64,000 nt of DNA from Coriaria nepalensis (GCA_027186245.1 CP114492.1:937501-1001500), one strand, 5' to 3'. Positions 38,773-55,360 are shown, counted from the first letter of the stretch. Notes: generated by a model not told the origin, from the sequence alone. Translations and numbers: made by a program.

Positions 38773-39415
38773 GGAAATGATTATTAAGGTGATTCCTCTC
38801 GGTTGATGGGAAATAGAGAAGAGGGAGGCGGCAAAACAAATACAATGGCGGGGAAGCGCAGGAGGAAGTCGGTTCAAGATTGAGTGGAGAGAGAATATTC
38901 GGGTGTGAATTTGGGAACTTAATTAAAATTAGGTTTAAATGGGTATGAAATTGGGTAAATGACTAGGAAATTGGATCAATAATGTCAAAATTAAAATTAA
39001 AATTAAAACTAAAATTGGGGTTTTGGGAGAAATTTATAATAGAAAAGAAAAAAAAAATAATTAAATTATATAAGATAAAAAATATATGTATAATTAAAAT
39101 AAATCAACCTCTATACGATGTAGACATCAAAAGACATCAAAAGATTTCTCCTAGGAATAATATGAGTGATTAATTGCTCCAGAATCTCAGAATAGGGACT
39201 GAAAATACATGTTTGACTTACAGAAACATATCAACCATCAGCTTCATACCTCATCGAGCAACACATTACTTATTTATCGACAACAAATCCAGGTACAAAG
39301 TAAAGTCTGTTTCATTCTTTTTCACAAGAACCAAGAAAAAGAGAGAGAGATACAACAAAGGAGTAATTCCACAATCCACATTTCACACGATACTTTCTTG
39401 GACCAAAGAACCATC
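38773..39415. other. NFS1 upstream region and COX6A downstream region
   Basis: About 640 bases between the NFS1 start and the COX6A stop, both minus strand. There is a short (AAAATT)n stretch near 38985-39010. It must hold the NFS1 promoter and the COX6A 3' end. No other gene is seen. Confidence 0.45.
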
Positions 39416-41198
39416 CTAATGATCATGATGATGCTTTATCTCAAATAGCCCATCTGGACCTGGATTTCACAAAATATTTGTAGTAAATTAGGGGGAAAAT
39501 AAGTTTCAATCCGAACTTCCCAATTTGAGAGAAATCTTTGGATGAGCTTTGATTGATGTAGATTATCCAATCACAACATGACCTGTCGGGTCATCCGACA
39601 ATTTAGATCTTAGAAGCCGTGTCAATGAGGGTTTAGGGAGAGTATAGAAGATTTTGCCAATCATATTCAATCAAGAGTCTTGAGCTTTCATGTGAAGATG
39701 AGAGCGTTAAATGTAAGCACAAGTGGGAATGAAGATGACTAAAGATAAAGAATGGCAGTGTAATCAACTAGTTCCATCTCCCATTCTATACTTTTCTTCT
39801 CCCATCCCCCATCTCGAAGAGCTTGTTTAGGCCAGAGACCAAGCTATATGCGTTGAAAAAAAAAATGTACACAAAATTACTGGACATGATGATGCCATTC
39901 TACTTACTATAAGCCAAATTATGCAGCTTGAGTTAGGAAAGAAATATATACTGTCTACCGCATGCATCCATCGAAGGATATCAAGTGTTAGTATCTTATG
40001 GAAAAATGAGGCATCAATGACAACTAAATCAGCAATGGAGGAAAAAATGGGCCTAACGGGAGGTAGGCAGGGAATATGTGCATAGAATTAAGAGAGACAA
40101 ACCAACGCCATCATGATGTTAGAAAGCTTACCCCAAGGGAACTCCTTGTTCCGAATGTGCAAATAAGGATAGGGCTGCAATATAGAACCAATGAGTCATG
40201 TCGCAACCAAAATGCGATCTTAAAAAGGTTAAAACACAGGGACGAAAATAAAAGGAAAAGTGAATCGATTGTAGGCATCTACCTCTCTGGTTCCTAGCTA
40301 CTGTGTGTTACATATCAAAGATAAGTGGACCAGAAATATATCGAAACAAGGGAAATACAATGTTAAGAGTGAACAAGAGAAAGCTCACCGGAAGCTCTTC
40401 ATAATGGGGATGACCCTTTGATAGGTTGTAGAATGCTAGAACAGTGCATGTAATAATGCCCACATAAGTTATTTTCTCCCACTTTTCCGCTTCACCTGAT
40501 AATTTGAGTTTATTCACAAATCAAAATACATCATAGACGATGTAAGTTTACAATTAAGAAAGAAATTAAGTGTTAAAAACCATTTGCATAACCATATTAA
40601 TATTCAAGCAAATATCAATTCATCTTTTACACTCTTTCCGATTGATAATAGAAGTGAAACGCACAGCTGAAAAAGCCAAAAAAAGAAGTTTATGCTTTTG
40701 GTTTTCAGTATAGAACTGCACCCATTGCCATCGAATCCTGAATCAAAATTAATATACTGGAAGTTCAAAACAGAAAACACTTCACAAACAGAGTTTTTGA
40801 GGAAATGTTACAGCAGAATTTCTACAAAAATTTTCAATTCAACGACTACGAGATCACAAATATCTATATATTTGTTCTTCTTTGCCACCTAAATGTAACT
40901 AACAATCAGAAATCAGCACACCTAAACACCTAATCAAGTGTTCAAATTCATAACATCAAACTAGAAAGAGAAAGAGTAATTACAACGTGCAGGTCAATCG
41001 CGATTAGATGAACTAAAAATCTAATAACCAGAACCGAGGAGGATCGAGAAAGAGTTAAGAGATAGAGAGAGACTGACGAGCATCGTCATGACGAGAAGAG
41101 GAAGCGAAGCCGCGCTTGGGAGTAGCAGCAGGGGAGGATCGAGAGGCACCGCGTAGGGCGGAGCGAAGAAGTGTAGATCGGACGGTGGCCATTGCCAT
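39416..41198 (-). CDS. COX6A: Cytochrome c oxidase subunit 6a (VIa)
   Basis: Small nuclear-encoded subunit of mitochondrial complex IV. Exons 41078-41198, 40389-40495, 40132-40174 and 39416-39459 give 104 residues; the last two exons are only 43 and 44 bases long. The N-terminus is an Arg/Ser-rich presequence (MAMATVRSTLLRSALRG). A single membrane helix lies near KITYVGIITCTVLAFY. The family signature GHPHYEELP is followed by YPYLHIRNKEFPWG and DGLFE, ending in IKHHHDH. All splice sites are GT-AG and the frame is intact. A second ATG two codons inside could also serve as start. Arabidopsis At4g37830 is the matching gene and lies close to XTH7 and HKL3. Confidence 0.94.
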
Positions 41199-41724
41199 CT
41201 CTAAGACTGGAAGCTGACCTTCTCTAACGCCGTGGTTCTATTATCTTCTTCCAAGTTCCAACTTCAAAGAGCTACGGAGGCTTAAAAAATGTTTTGACCC
41301 CTTAAACTATAGATAAACTACTAACGACCCCTCTAAATTTTAAAAATAAGAACTTCGCAAAATGTAAAATTAAAAATAAAACAGTCTTTACATTTGAAAC
41401 TTTGCAATATTAGTATATTTACAATTCTTGACATTTGCGTCTATTTTTAAAGGATTGAAGTTTGGATTGGTCATTTAGCTCGATTTCTCTCTCGACTTCT
41501 TTTCGATCTAAGTTGATCTATATGTTTTACTGTCTATTACTTTTAAGCTAATTTTTCTTCATGTCATCATGGTTGATCTTGTAAAAAAAAACTTGAGAAA
41601 ATGACCATAGAGTATAGGTTTGAAGCATAACCAAAAAAAAAAAAAGTTTAAGCACTAAGAACTCTAGATTTGTTGAAAATCTGAAGGTAAATAAATATTT
41701 AACAATCAATTTGATGTACCAAAC
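41199..41724. other. COX6A promoter region and HSL2 3' region
   Basis: About 530 bases between the COX6A start and the stop of the minus-strand receptor kinase. The COX6A end must carry its promoter. No gene or clear element is seen. Confidence 0.4.
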
Positions 41725-44700
41725 CTAATGACACCCACTAGATTGTGACGTCGCCCAGTTCAATTTCGGGTTAAGCAACTCGACAACTCGTCTCATGGTG
41801 GGCCTATCGACTGGCAATGGTGATGTGCAAAGCAAGGCCACATCCAAAACTTTCTCTATCGTTGCAAGATCACAAGGCGATAACGGCTCCATTCTAGGGT
41901 CAATTAGATGGCTTGAAACTTCTTTTATTCCACTTCTTTCTTCACATGAGGACGATGATAAAGTAAGATCTTTAACCCACTTCACAATATCTTTCTCCTC
42001 ACCAAATGAGAAATCATTCGGCCTCTTACCCGTAACCAATTCCATCAACAATACCCCAAAACTATAAACATCACTCTTCTCGGTCACCTTCATTGTATAA
42101 CCGTACTCTGTATTTAATTTACACAACATAGAATGTATCAAGACTTGATCAAGAATACGTATATAAAATGATAAAGAAAATAGGAACTCACCAGGCGCAA
42201 TGTAACCATAAGACCCGGCAACACAGGACATGTTCCCGCCATCGCTAGCCTCACGCTGCAACGTCTTAGCCAACCCGAAATCGGCCACACGGGGAACAAA
42301 CTCACCGTCCAACAAAATGTTATTACTCTTCACATCTCGATGCACTATAGTTGGAATGCAATCGTGATGAAGATATGCCAACCCCTGAGCTGCACCCACC
42401 GCAATATTCAACCTCCTCTCCCAGTCCAACACTTCCTCGCTTTTCTCCCCATGCAACACATCCCCTAAGCTCCCATTCTCCATATACTCGTATACCAAAA
42501 TTCTACCTCCTTTGGGGCCGCTACAACTGAATAACAATTTTATAACATTGCTATGCCGAATCCGACCCAGTGTCTCGACCTCAGATCGAAAAACTGACTC
42601 ACTTTCCATTTCGCGTTGACCCACCCAAAGTCTTTTCGCAGCAACTACATCACCTGTCCGGAGCTGAACTTTATAGACACTACCCGACCCACCGGATCCG
42701 ATCAAGTTCGCATTTGTTAACTGTGGGATCATGTCTTTCTCATTGAACCCGACCCGTTGAAACTGGGTTACTTTCCATGCGCTCTTTCGTTTCAAAGGAG
42801 ATAAATGCCACTTGGCCCGTATGAACCATAAGAGAGACCCGATTAGTAGTAGAACACAAACGGCTAAAACTATAACCACAAAGTTCGAGGTAGCACGTTT
42901 GGATGCTGGGCATAGGCGGATCGGTTTAAGATCCGGACTGCATAGATTCGGGTTACCCATTAGACTTGAAACAAACCGTTCTCGATCAAAGCCTGAAGGA
43001 ATCTTTCCATACAGTTCGTTATCTGATAAATTGAATTCATCAAGCTTCAACTTCGTCAGTTCCGGAGGAATTTTGCCGGAGAGAAGGTTCCTAGAAAGAT
43101 CTAGATGCGTCAAGGCCGGTAAATCTCCGAGCCGAGGCGGAATCTGACCGGAGAATCTGTTACCGGAGAGATTTAATGCGGTTAACACAATCCATGATCT
43201 AACTGTCCTCGGAATGTCGCCGGAAAACGTATTCTCTTGCAGTTCGAGGTTTTGTAATTTCTTCAAGTTAGTGATACAAGAAGGGAGTTCGCCGGAGAAT
43301 TTGTTTCTGCTCCCTTCAAATCTGACGACCTCGTGCAATCTGCAGATTTCAGCTGGCAATGGGCCGGAGAAGTTGTTGCCGGAGATCAGAAAGTCTGTAA
43401 TTCCACGAGCAGCGGGGATCGAAGTAGGAATAGAGCCTTCAAAAGCGTTATTACTCAATTGGAAGTGTTCAAGCAGAGGAAGGCTCCAGAAACCGTTTGG
43501 CACTTCACCAGAGAATCGATTGTTCTCGATTCTTACATAGCTGAGAGAATCGCACTCGCCAAGCGACTCCGGCAATTTTCCAGAGAACCCACTGCCGAAA
43601 CTGATCAGTCTTTCAAGTTTCTTCCTATGACAAAGGTATTTCGGCAATTCACCATTGAAATTGTTCGTCGAAATATCAAAATCCGTCAAGTCTGAATTTT
43701 GACCTAAATATTTAGGTAATCTTCCTGTAAAGCTGTTGTTGAAAAGCTTCAATTCAACTAGATTAGGATTCGAAGCTAAGATTTCTGGAACTTCACCTTC
43801 AAATAGATTATCATTCAGATTCAGAGATTCTAGATGCAATGCTGCAACATTTTCTGGTAATTTTCCTCTAAGATTGTTTTGAGAAACATCGAGTTGAAGC
43901 AGATTCGTCAAATTACCGATGCTTTCAGGCAATTCACCGTAAAATTGATTCTCAAATAGCACCATTTGTTCCACATTTCTCAATTCACCAATCGTAATAG
44001 GAATCTTACCTGATAGAGAATTAGTACATAGATCGAGATTTTTGAGTGAGATAAGCTTTCCGATCGAGTCCGGTATAGTTCCGATTAGATTTGTAGATGT
44101 TAGATATAGATTCTCGAGCTTAGATAGATTTCCGAATTCTGGCGGTAAAATACTTGGCTCAAATGGATTATATGCGAGTTCAAGCCGAATCAACTCAGTG
44201 AGATTACCTAAGAAAGAAGGAATCGACTCGTTGAGCAAATTCTGGATAAGATTAAGCACTTGCAGACTCGGTAACCAGCCGAAACTCGCCGGAATCGCGC
44301 CGGAGAAGTTGTTGTAAGAAAGATCGAGCACTCGTAAGTCAGTGAACTCCAGCGTGAACTCCGGCAAGTTTCCGACGATGTCGTTGGTAGAGAGGTTGAG
44401 TAATTGAAGGCGAGAGCAGAGAGACAGAGCATTGGATGAAACGCTGCCCTCTATGTTATTGCTTTGTAGAGAGAGGTTTTTGAGGGTCCGAATCCGGCAA
44501 AAGTCGAACGGAAGCGTACCGGAAATTCCCAAACCGGAAAGATCAATTGCAGTAACCGAGTGATTCTTATTATCACATGTAATTCCAGTCCAATTACATG
44601 GGTTCTGATCTCCATTTCGAACCCAATCCTTGAGAGTATTATCCGGATCGTCTATATAATGATTCTTGACCCGAATTAGGATATCAAAATCTGATCCAAT

Positions 44701-44778
44701 AGATAGTCCTAGAACAAAAATCTGCAGGAAGAAGACGAAGAAGAAGAAGATGGAGCAGCATAGTTTAAGAGGTATCAT
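41725..44778 (-). CDS. HSL2: LRR receptor-like kinase, HAESA/HSL2 type
   Basis: Plasma-membrane receptor kinase; HSL2 senses IDA-family peptides in organ abscission and cell separation. Exons 42192-44778 and 41725-42107 give 989 residues. Order: signal peptide (about 1-27), Asn/Cys-rich LRR cap ([10 protein letters not shown]), about 20 LRRs of the LxxLxLxxNxxxGxIP type, one membrane helix ([20 protein letters not shown]) and a kinase. The kinase has the Gly loop [16 protein letters not shown] lysine, [14 protein letters not shown] and, once spliced, APEYGY. All catalytic residues are present, so it should be active. The intron interrupts the APE codon, a shared position in this subfamily. 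The frame reads through the intron without a stop (see findings). Arabidopsis HSL2 is At5g65710, next to NFS1. HSL2 rather than HAESA is chosen from that order and overall resemblance. Confidence 0.95.
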   Translation of the reverse strand: MIPLKLCCSIFFFFVFFLQIFVLGLSIGSDFDILIRVKNHYIDDPDNTLKDWVRNGDQNPCNWTGITCDNKNHSVTAIDLSGLGISGTLPFDFCRIRTLKNLSLQSNNIEGSVSSNALSLCSRLQLLNLSTNDIVGNLPEFTLEFTDLRVLDLSYNNFSGAIPASFGWLPSLQVLNLIQNLLNESIPSFLGNLTELIRLELAYNPFEPSILPPEFGNLSKLENLYLTSTNLIGTIPDSIGKLISLKNLDLCTNSLSGKIPITIGELRNVEQMVLFENQFYGELPESIGNLTNLLQLDVSQNNLRGKLPENVAALHLESLNLNDNLFEGEVPEILASNPNLVELKLFNNSFTGRLPKYLGQNSDLTDFDISTNNFNGELPKYLCHRKKLERLISFGSGFSGKLPESLGECDSLSYVRIENNRFSGEVPNGFWSLPLLEHFQLSNNAFEGSIPTSIPAARGITDFLISGNNFSGPLPAEICRLHEVVRFEGSRNKFSGELPSCITNLKKLQNLELQENTFSGDIPRTVRSWIVLTALNLSGNRFSGQIPPRLGDLPALTHLDLSRNLLSGKIPPELTKLKLDEFNLSDNELYGKIPSGFDRERFVSSLMGNPNLCSPDLKPIRLCPASKRATSNFVVIVLAVCVLLLIGSLLWFIRAKWHLSPLKRKSAWKVTQFQRVGFNEKDMIPQLTNANLIGSGGSGSVYKVQLRTGDVVAAKRLWVGQREMESESVFRSEVETLGRIRHSNVIKLLFSCSGPKGGRILVYEYMENGSLGDVLHGEKSEEVLDWERRLNIAVGAAQGLAYLHHDCIPTIVHRDVKSNNILLDGEFVPRVADFGLAKTLQREASDGGNMSCVAGSYGYIAPGEFLFSLSFYIRILDQVLIHSMLCKLNTEYGYTMKVTEKSDVYSFGVLLMELVTGKRPNDFSFGEEKDIVKWVKDLTLSSSSCEERSGIKEVSSHLIDPRMEPLSPCDLATIEKVLDVALLCTSPLPVDRPTMRRVVELLNPKLNWATSQSSGCH

Positions 44779-45573
44779 TTTTTTTTTTTTTTTTATACTT
44801 TATTTTCTGGAGCAAGGAGGATTAGCTTAACATTAGATATGTCAATGGCGATTGGAGAGATGACATGTTTTGTAACAGAGTGTAGTAAGAGCAACGATCG
44901 GAATGAAAGTGGAAAGTAAGGAGGGAAAGAAGGAAGAGGAAGAAGGAGTTACAAGTTTTTCAATAAAAGGGAGTTCATATGATCACATGGAAGATGCTTT
45001 AAGCATCTTGTTGGATACAGGAGAGAATGAAAGAGAGAGGAGACAGAGATTGATGGTAGAGACAGGGAAAGAAGATGATAATGAGGCATTGCTGGTTATG
45101 GAAGTTGATTTTTCTTTTTTGAAAGGTGTAAAAAACCAAGTTATGTTAGGCGACAAAAACAAAAAATCCTTTAATAAGTGCATTTCTGTTTGATTAGAGT
45201 TATAATCGCAAAAATTCCAGCGTGTTTTTTTTTTTTTTTTTTTTCTGGTTTAAAAGCAGCATAATTAAAAGCTGTTTGGTTTCCATTAATTGCTGTTAAT
45301 AATTTGATTAATCTTAATCAAGTTTCGAGAATGCATGGATGAGATTTAATTTAAAAATAAAAGAAAAATGCATGGTTAATTAATAATTGTTAATAATTAA
45401 TTAACATTTAATAATTACATTACTGGGAAGTAGTAGTAAGCCAAAACAAGAGAAGACGATTAGGTTTACTCCTCGCCGTGAAGGATCGGTTGTTTGACTA
45501 CTTTAAGAAAGCTCCCATTTCCCAAGTATGGCTTCAAACGCACAGCCTTAGAAAATGTGTCCATGTTTTTTTT

Positions 45574-45606
<33 letters not shown>

Positions 45607-47445
45607 AGATAAGCACTGTATATAATTGATGAGAAAACAGTTCATCGATCAATAAGTAAGATGACTCTAATATGATTTCATTAGGTTAATTAAAGCTACG
45701 TTGTTTTAAGATATAATTAAAGTGTACTTAAGAAAGATGGCATTAATTATGTTATAATTAAATAATCTGAGTTGTGTATTTTAGATTTAAAGGGTTTGTC
45801 TCCCATGTAAGGGAGAAACAATTTCCAACAATAAGGATAAGATCAACTTGGTAATGTAAACAAATAGAAAATGGATTTTTGTTGGTTGGATTAGTATTAT
45901 TGGTTTATGCCCAAGTGTTCTAGCAGGTTTAGATTCATGGGAGATAGCATGTGAGAGCATTCCAATACCGGGTTTGGAACCGTCGACTGGCACTTCCGTC
46001 CGGACAGAGAATTTTATCAACCCTATAATTCGATGTTTTCATATTTTCTCGAGTGATATTAGTACTTAATAAATTAATGTTCCGACTTAGTTTGATTTGA
46101 ACGAGTGGATGATCTTACAAGTGTTTTAGTGGAGAGGGTTTTTAAATTAAAATATAATTAGCAGAAATTAAGAGGCAAAATCATAATTAAGGTGGTAAAT
46201 AACGATGTTGCTGTTAATTTGGTGGGAGGATTTGGATTTCCCTAAAGTACTTAGTGAAGTACTCTTTCTAGATCATGGACTAGCCTGTTCTTCGTTTTAT
46301 AATATAATAACTCTAAGCTTTTTGTAGTTATATCCATCTGTTGGGATAATGTATATAACATCACTTGCTACATAAACAACTCCCGTTTGTTCACCTAACT
46401 AGCTCCTATGTCCTACATGCATGTATATATATGTACATGATAAAAATATAAGCTAATCTAGAGGTAGGTCAAGCGGAAGTAACGGACGACTATCCAGATG
46501 AGAGTAGGATAAGTCTCGTGTCCGAAATTCTTAAGGTCTAAGGTTCTGTCCGAAATAATTTTTTTTAAAAAAAATCCAATTTATATAATCTCTTATTTAT
46601 AAATAATTATAGATATATAATTTAAAATAATAAGTCTTGAATTATTTTATCTATGAATTTTAATTTATTCAACAAGAAAATTTCAAAATATTAAGATTGA
46701 TAATATTTTTCTTATAAAAATATATACCTAAGTATATAAAATATTATATGATATATTTAATTTCTTAATTTTGATTTTTTTTTCTCAATTATTTATCTAA
46801 TTTTCACCATTACACACAAAAATCTTGGATCCGTTAATGATTATAACCATATATTCAATGAAGTTAAATATAGTGTATGCTTTAACGGTGCACTTAAAAT
46901 GAAGAAGATCAATTACTTCTTATGTTTAATAAGTAGATTTAGTTCTATTGACTACCTAATATTACTTCAAAATGGAGGACATGAATTCGAATTACTAAAA
47001 ACATTTTCGAGATTCAAATTAAAAATAAGATAAAAAAAATTTACTTCCTATGCTTTCATTAACGGCATTCTAGATGATCATGATAGAATACAGATACACG
47101 TACTTTTCTATGTCAATATCAAAAATAGGAATAATTTGACTTTCAAATAGTTAGGTCATATAGAAACTGCAAGGTCACATGCATGCATTGACGATCGTAC
47201 ATTTCCATATCCAACTGGTATTAATATGGTTTGAAATATATAATCATTTGAATCAAAAGTTTGAAAGAAAAAGTACTGATCAAGACTTGAAAACAGTTGA
47301 GAGTCTATTACTGTTTAGTGGGTAAAGCTTAATGGGATTTAAGTCCCAGGTCTTCCCGCCCTTCTAAATATTGTAACTTAATATGGTATTCGAGCATGAG
47401 ATTCATACTTCGAACTTTTATATTAAGTATACAAGCACTTGCAAG
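44779..47445. other. HSL2 promoter region and spacer, no gene seen
   Basis: Upstream of HSL2 is a T run at 44779-44794. A (CTTT)n tract lies at 45574-45605. A short segment near 47382-47410 resembles an LTR primer-binding region (ATGGTATTCGAGC). A 96-codon plus-strand frame at 44903-45193 overlaps the likely HSL2 leader and is not convincing. Confidence 0.45.
45574..45605. repeat. (CTTT)n microsatellite
   Basis: About seven to eight CTTT units in a row, ending in TTCTTC. Confidence 0.9.
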
Positions 47446-50683
<3,238 letters not shown>

Positions 50684-52410
50684 CTCTGTATCTAACTTCT
50701 GTCGTATGTCTAATTATTTGGTATAAGGAAAACAAAACAGTTATAGTGGGATTAGTCTTGCTTAAGCCGTAACTTTCATTTGGACTAAGAAATTAACAGA
50801 AGTGCGTTATTCTTGCTTGGTATTGGAGGAACGGGTTTTACTGGCATGGGAAAAGTAGGAAATTTTGATCATTAGATTTATTTGGATTTCTTTTTGGAGC
50901 CATGGATTGGTTGATTGGAATGGCTGGCAAGACACGTGGAAAAATAGAGACATTAATTAATTATGAGAAAAATTAAATCGATTAAAAAAAAATCATACAA
51001 ACAAAATAGCTCAAATTAGGCATGGAGGGATACCATATATATATATCCAACCTGCACGGAGTTGAAAAAATTAACGATTGAAGTTAGTTTGAGTTAGATT
51101 GATTTCGAAAATTAGCAAAACTAAATTTTGCGTATAAATTTTCCAATCCTGATTTAATGAAAATTGAAATTGAAATTTTCTTAATTAAATAATAATTATA
51201 AATTGAAACTAAAAATATATAAGACATGATTATTAGTACTAATTGATCATAAATCTACTGAACATACAATATAAGAAAAATAGTAAAGACTAGTTGCTTT
51301 AAACAAAAACAAACAACTTATGATTTAGAATGTTAACTTAGTAAAATTATCAAAACGAAAATTTTGACCAGAATGATATCTAATAGATATACTCTTTTAC
51401 TAAATGTTCCAATACACTTCTAATAAGCTTGCAAACTTGCTGGAACCGGATTTGGATAAAAAACTGCAGCTCCTGCTATTGTTGATATAGTAAACGTTGA
51501 GGTGTCGAGTAATTCATCTTAAAGGCATCGACTATGTTAATCCGTCAAGTGCGTCGACCCATCGAATACAATGACCCATCAAGTATATCGATAAATCGAG
51601 CCATCGAGTACATCGACCCATCGACACTGATCGCTCTTCACTGTTAATTAGGAAATGATTTAACCTTCTTCAAACACATATAAGATGAATATCCACCTTA
51701 ATCATGCATGTATCCAATATATTCGATATTGGTTGGATATGTTGGATACGAATATGGATATCGTTCATCTTTTCTTTTTTCAAGTCACTTTTAGAATAGA
51801 CTAAAAAATTTGTTTTGTGCTCTGGATTGAGGTTGAAACTAAGTACAATGCTATGTCAACAAGTCAAGATAACTATAATGTCCGAATCAATAATATTAAT
51901 ATAAGGTGGCTAATTATAAAAATCAGATACGCACCCATCAAATCGGATATTCAATCCGGAATTAACCTTTCCCAAAAAACAGAAAGACTTATACCCGACC
52001 CGCTGGGTCGGATTTTTCAACTCAACCTTGGCCCCTATAAAAGTTACATTCTTACATTTGGGAAAAAAAGAACTACAATCTTACATAGAACACCACCACC
52101 TAGGTGGGAAAACAAATCTTTTAGACAAAGCCCTAATAGCCATGAGGTTTCCATTGTTACACTTTGTGGGTAATTTTCGAATGTGATCAACATGTTTCCA
52201 GTCGATCACACAAAAACGAGAACCGATAATAGAAAAAACCCGATGAAACAATTCGAAACCTCGCGGCAAAACAAAGCTTTTATTATACTGAACCTAATCA
52301 CTTGGAAGATAAATCTGCACTCATCATACTTCAGACACAAAGAAACTGTAATTTGAATTGCTAGCTAGACTAGATAGTACCCGATGAACTCTCCGATGAT
52401 CGACATACTG
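50684..52410. other. Upstream region of the hexokinase-like gene and spacer
   Basis: AT-rich DNA holding the HKL3 promoter and the 3' region of the bHLH gene. A degenerate minisatellite with a unit near 17 bases, built on ATCGAGTACATCGACCC, lies at about 51543-51626. No coding exon was recognised. Confidence 0.45.
51543..51626. repeat. Degenerate minisatellite, unit about 17 bp
   Basis: Successive units resemble GTCAAGTGCGTCGACCC, ATCGAATACAATGACCC, ATCAAGTATATCGATAA and ATCGAGTACATCGACCC. The region stands out for its TCGA content in AT-rich surroundings. Confidence 0.65.
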
Positions 52411-54022
52411 TTATGTCACTTTTGATATAGTTTTCCGTAGAGCTCTTACTAGATCTTTCACTGTCATGTTGAACTCATCCTCCAACTGTAAAGCATATAC
52501 ATAGATCAGTTTCCAATAAATTTGAATAAAATTATCCGCCAAAATTAAGCCCAATTTAATCTCAGAAATTACACTTTGCATCCGTAATCTCTAAATATGT
52601 TGTATTCTTATCTAATGATTGGGTGAATATTGGATTTTATTTAATTATAACTTAAAGATTGTAGGGCAATATAAAATTTTTCTAAGGTTATAGAAGTATA
52701 TATGTACCTGAGCTATAATAGTTACATCAAGAGTAGAACTTCCAAATGGCAAGATACTAGTATTGACTATAGAGAGATGAAGCTTCTCGATCTCACTCAG
52801 TACTTTGACCAAAAACCCTTTGTTTTCCTCGCAATTGATCCGAATCAAAATGTTCTTTCCGGAAACTCTGGCTTCGATTTCTGGGAGTAGTGATTCAAGA
52901 TGATGATCGATGCATGACCCGTCAAAGTTCTCATCACATGAAGAACTGTCATCCTCATTAGCAGCTGACATTAGAGACCGCTTCACAAACACAACCGACT
53001 CCACGGTCCTCTTCTTAGTCTGCTCCTCGAGCAGTTTTACACGTTCTTGAAGCTCCTTTACATAGTTTATAGCATCTCCAAGAACAGAAGCTTTGTCCAT
53101 CTACAATAATCGAAAACATGACAATTAGTCCACCTACTACCTATTTTTCATTATCATTATATAGTCATATATATTTGTTCCCAAAACGTCAAAATGCTCA
53201 ATTTTAGCCTCTATTGTCAATATCGTTCCTCAACGCTATTGATTGAAAAGAAAAAAAAATGCAAGAAACTATAGTAAAGTGTACCCTTTTGAGGCCGGGA
53301 ACGACGGCCGAAAGAGCGATGAATCTCTGACTGAGTTTCTCTCTTCTCTTTCTCTCAGCAATTATGTGGTCTTGAGCATTTGAAGGAGTTCTAGTACTTG
53401 TCATCGAGTGAGCCCTCTTAGTTCCTTGCTGGCTGTAAAAATTGGCAGCTTTTGGTGCATACTTTTGGTTCTCAAAGTTGGGATTAGGACCAATCATTGA
53501 GGAATTAGCAAAAGGTGGAAAGCTAATAATATTCTCTTGTGATATTACCTCTTCCTTTTGATTCAAACTGTTTGGGTTGTCAAAAGAAAGAATGTGGGAG
53601 GAAGAGGAGGAAGAGGGTTTTGGCGAAACATGTCGGTATTGACTATGTTCATCAAATATGCAACTAGAGTTCCAACTACTAGTCTTAATCAGTTTACTTG
53701 GCCTCTCCATGCTGCTTGCTTGAGAAGCTTCAAGAGGTGGTGAACCACCACTAAAGGCGGCTTTCACGGTGGTGGTAGTGCTAGAGTTAGTCTCCAGATT
53801 AGAGAGTGATTGATCTTGCAAGTCTCCAAACCCTAATGCAATTGGACTCATCATCTGATTATCATATTGATCATTCATGAAGTTGTAATCATGATCCATA
53901 CCCTATTAGATTAAAAAACAACAAGATTAAAGATAAAGAAAACATGGAAACGATCGAAATCTATAAAGTTGGGACTAGAACTTTACCAAGTCGGATATCC
54001 ATTTGGCCGATAATATCTCCAT
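52411..54022 (-). CDS. bHLH25: bHLH transcription factor, subgroup IVa (bHLH18/19/20/25 type)
   Basis: DNA-binding factor. Exons 53987-54022, 53285-53902, 52708-53100 and 52411-52485 give 373 residues. The tiny first exon (12 codons, MEILSAKWISDL) is the conserved subgroup IVa N-terminus and is easily missed; the next exon alone has an ATG at 53899. The basic region from about 190 (DHIIAERKRREKLSQRF) has His191, Glu195 and Arg199 for E-box/G-box contact, followed by helix 1 ending PGLKR and helix 2 MDKASVLGDAINYVKEL. A C-terminal ACT-like domain runs from about 285 to the end (IRINCEENKGFL, then EDEFNMTVKDLV). Subgroup IVa members act in jasmonate-linked iron responses, ER-body formation and, in some species, saponin synthesis; the role here is unknown. 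It lies beside HKL3 as in Arabidopsis. Confidence 0.94.
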
Positions 54023-55360
54023 TAATCGGTCAATCAAGACTGTATAATTCTTGAGCTCTTGAAGACCATATTGAATTCTCTTTATCTTCTTCTTCTATTT
54101 ATATATAGTTGGTGCAGTAGTATAGTATGGACGAGAATTTGCACGTGTGAAAATGAAACCAATTCTCTATTCAAGTGAATGCTGGCACAAGCACGTGTGT
54201 ACAGTACTCTATTTACTTAGATCTCAAATCAACTTGTTAACATGGAGGAAGATTCGTAGGTGAATGAGGTTGATTAAACAAGTAGGGCAACTTGAAGTTT
54301 GAAAAAATCCCAAATCTACGACACCGAATAAAGAAATCATGTTACATTACATCTCAAGTGATATTTCCGGCAACATAATCCAGCCCGGAAAGCTGTTGGA
54401 TTAAGTTAAGATTGTTGGATCAATCATTAACACCATGTTATCTTCCATACATTTTTCTATCAAAGATGGTTTTTTAATTAATTAATTTATGTAATTGGGT
54501 CCTTAAATTTTGCCTCTTATCTTATATTTCTTGTATTTTCGAATAAGACAATTCTATAGGATTTCGATACAAAAATTGGTGATTTTATATGAAATTTATC
54601 TCTTAAGTTAAGAATATTGTATATGTCTTAAAGAAAAGTATTGGGAACTGATGAGCTATTTCCTAATTGTTATTTAGTTTGAGATACAAGTTTAATCACC
54701 ATGTGATTGGATTAATCACCATAAATGCTCACGTCATTCATATATTAAAAAAAAAAAAAGTCATATAGACTCAAAATATACTATAATATATTGAGAATAT
54801 ATCTCACATCTAAAAATAAAATCTTAAAAACTTAGTATATTAAAAAAAAAAATCACTTCTTTTATTTTTAATTAATTTTGAGATGAAAACTGAAATTTTT
54901 ATATCTTCTTAATAGTATCAAGTTATATTAATACTAAAAAATGTATTGATATAACTTAATATGGAACGAGAGAATGTAATACAAAAGACAAACAAATTAT
55001 AGCATAAGAACTGATTAAAAACCAATAATGAAGATCAAATCCAACCACCAAATCTGTTGAATGCTTCTTAATGACAATCAAATAAGGCAAGTTGCCAATA
55101 AGCCAATAAGGTATTGAAGTTAGACTGTTCTTGGTTTTGATTCTTTTGAATCAAATGCTCACTCTAGGGTTCAATTTTGATGATGATCATGTTGGACCCC
55201 ACACGTTAACTCCCTAATTTGTAACTTGCGTTGATTTTGTCTTCAACCTTTGCAAATGCTCTACTCTTAGTCATGAAGGTCAAATTTAATAACTTCAAAC
55301 ACGTATAAAGAAAAAAAAAACTAGATATATATTTAACCGCATATTTTGTTGTTCTTTTTT
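54023..55360. other. bHLH promoter region and spacer, no gene seen
   Basis: Contains a CACGTG-free but ACGTG-bearing stretch near 54141-54200 (GCACGTGTG twice) upstream of the bHLH gene, then AT-rich DNA with A runs. No coding exon is seen. Confidence 0.4.

Noticed and set aside
38420..38845. 141-codon minus-strand frame rich in Arg, Ser and Pro
   Set aside because: It overlaps the N-terminal part of NFS1 in another frame and is explained by that region's GC-rich codons.
34724..39415. Possible EPFL2-like signalling peptide gene, expected from Arabidopsis gene order
   Set aside because: I looked for a Cys-rich C-terminal exon on both strands between XTH and COX6A and saw none; it may be lost or lie elsewhere.
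42812..44317. Several plus-strand open frames of 90-120 codons
   Set aside because: They are antisense shadows of the LRR receptor kinase, whose repeated codons keep opposite frames open.
44903..45193. 96-codon plus-strand frame just upstream of the HSL2-type gene
   Set aside because: It overlaps the probable HSL2 leader and promoter on the other strand, is low-complexity in its first third and shows no family resemblance.
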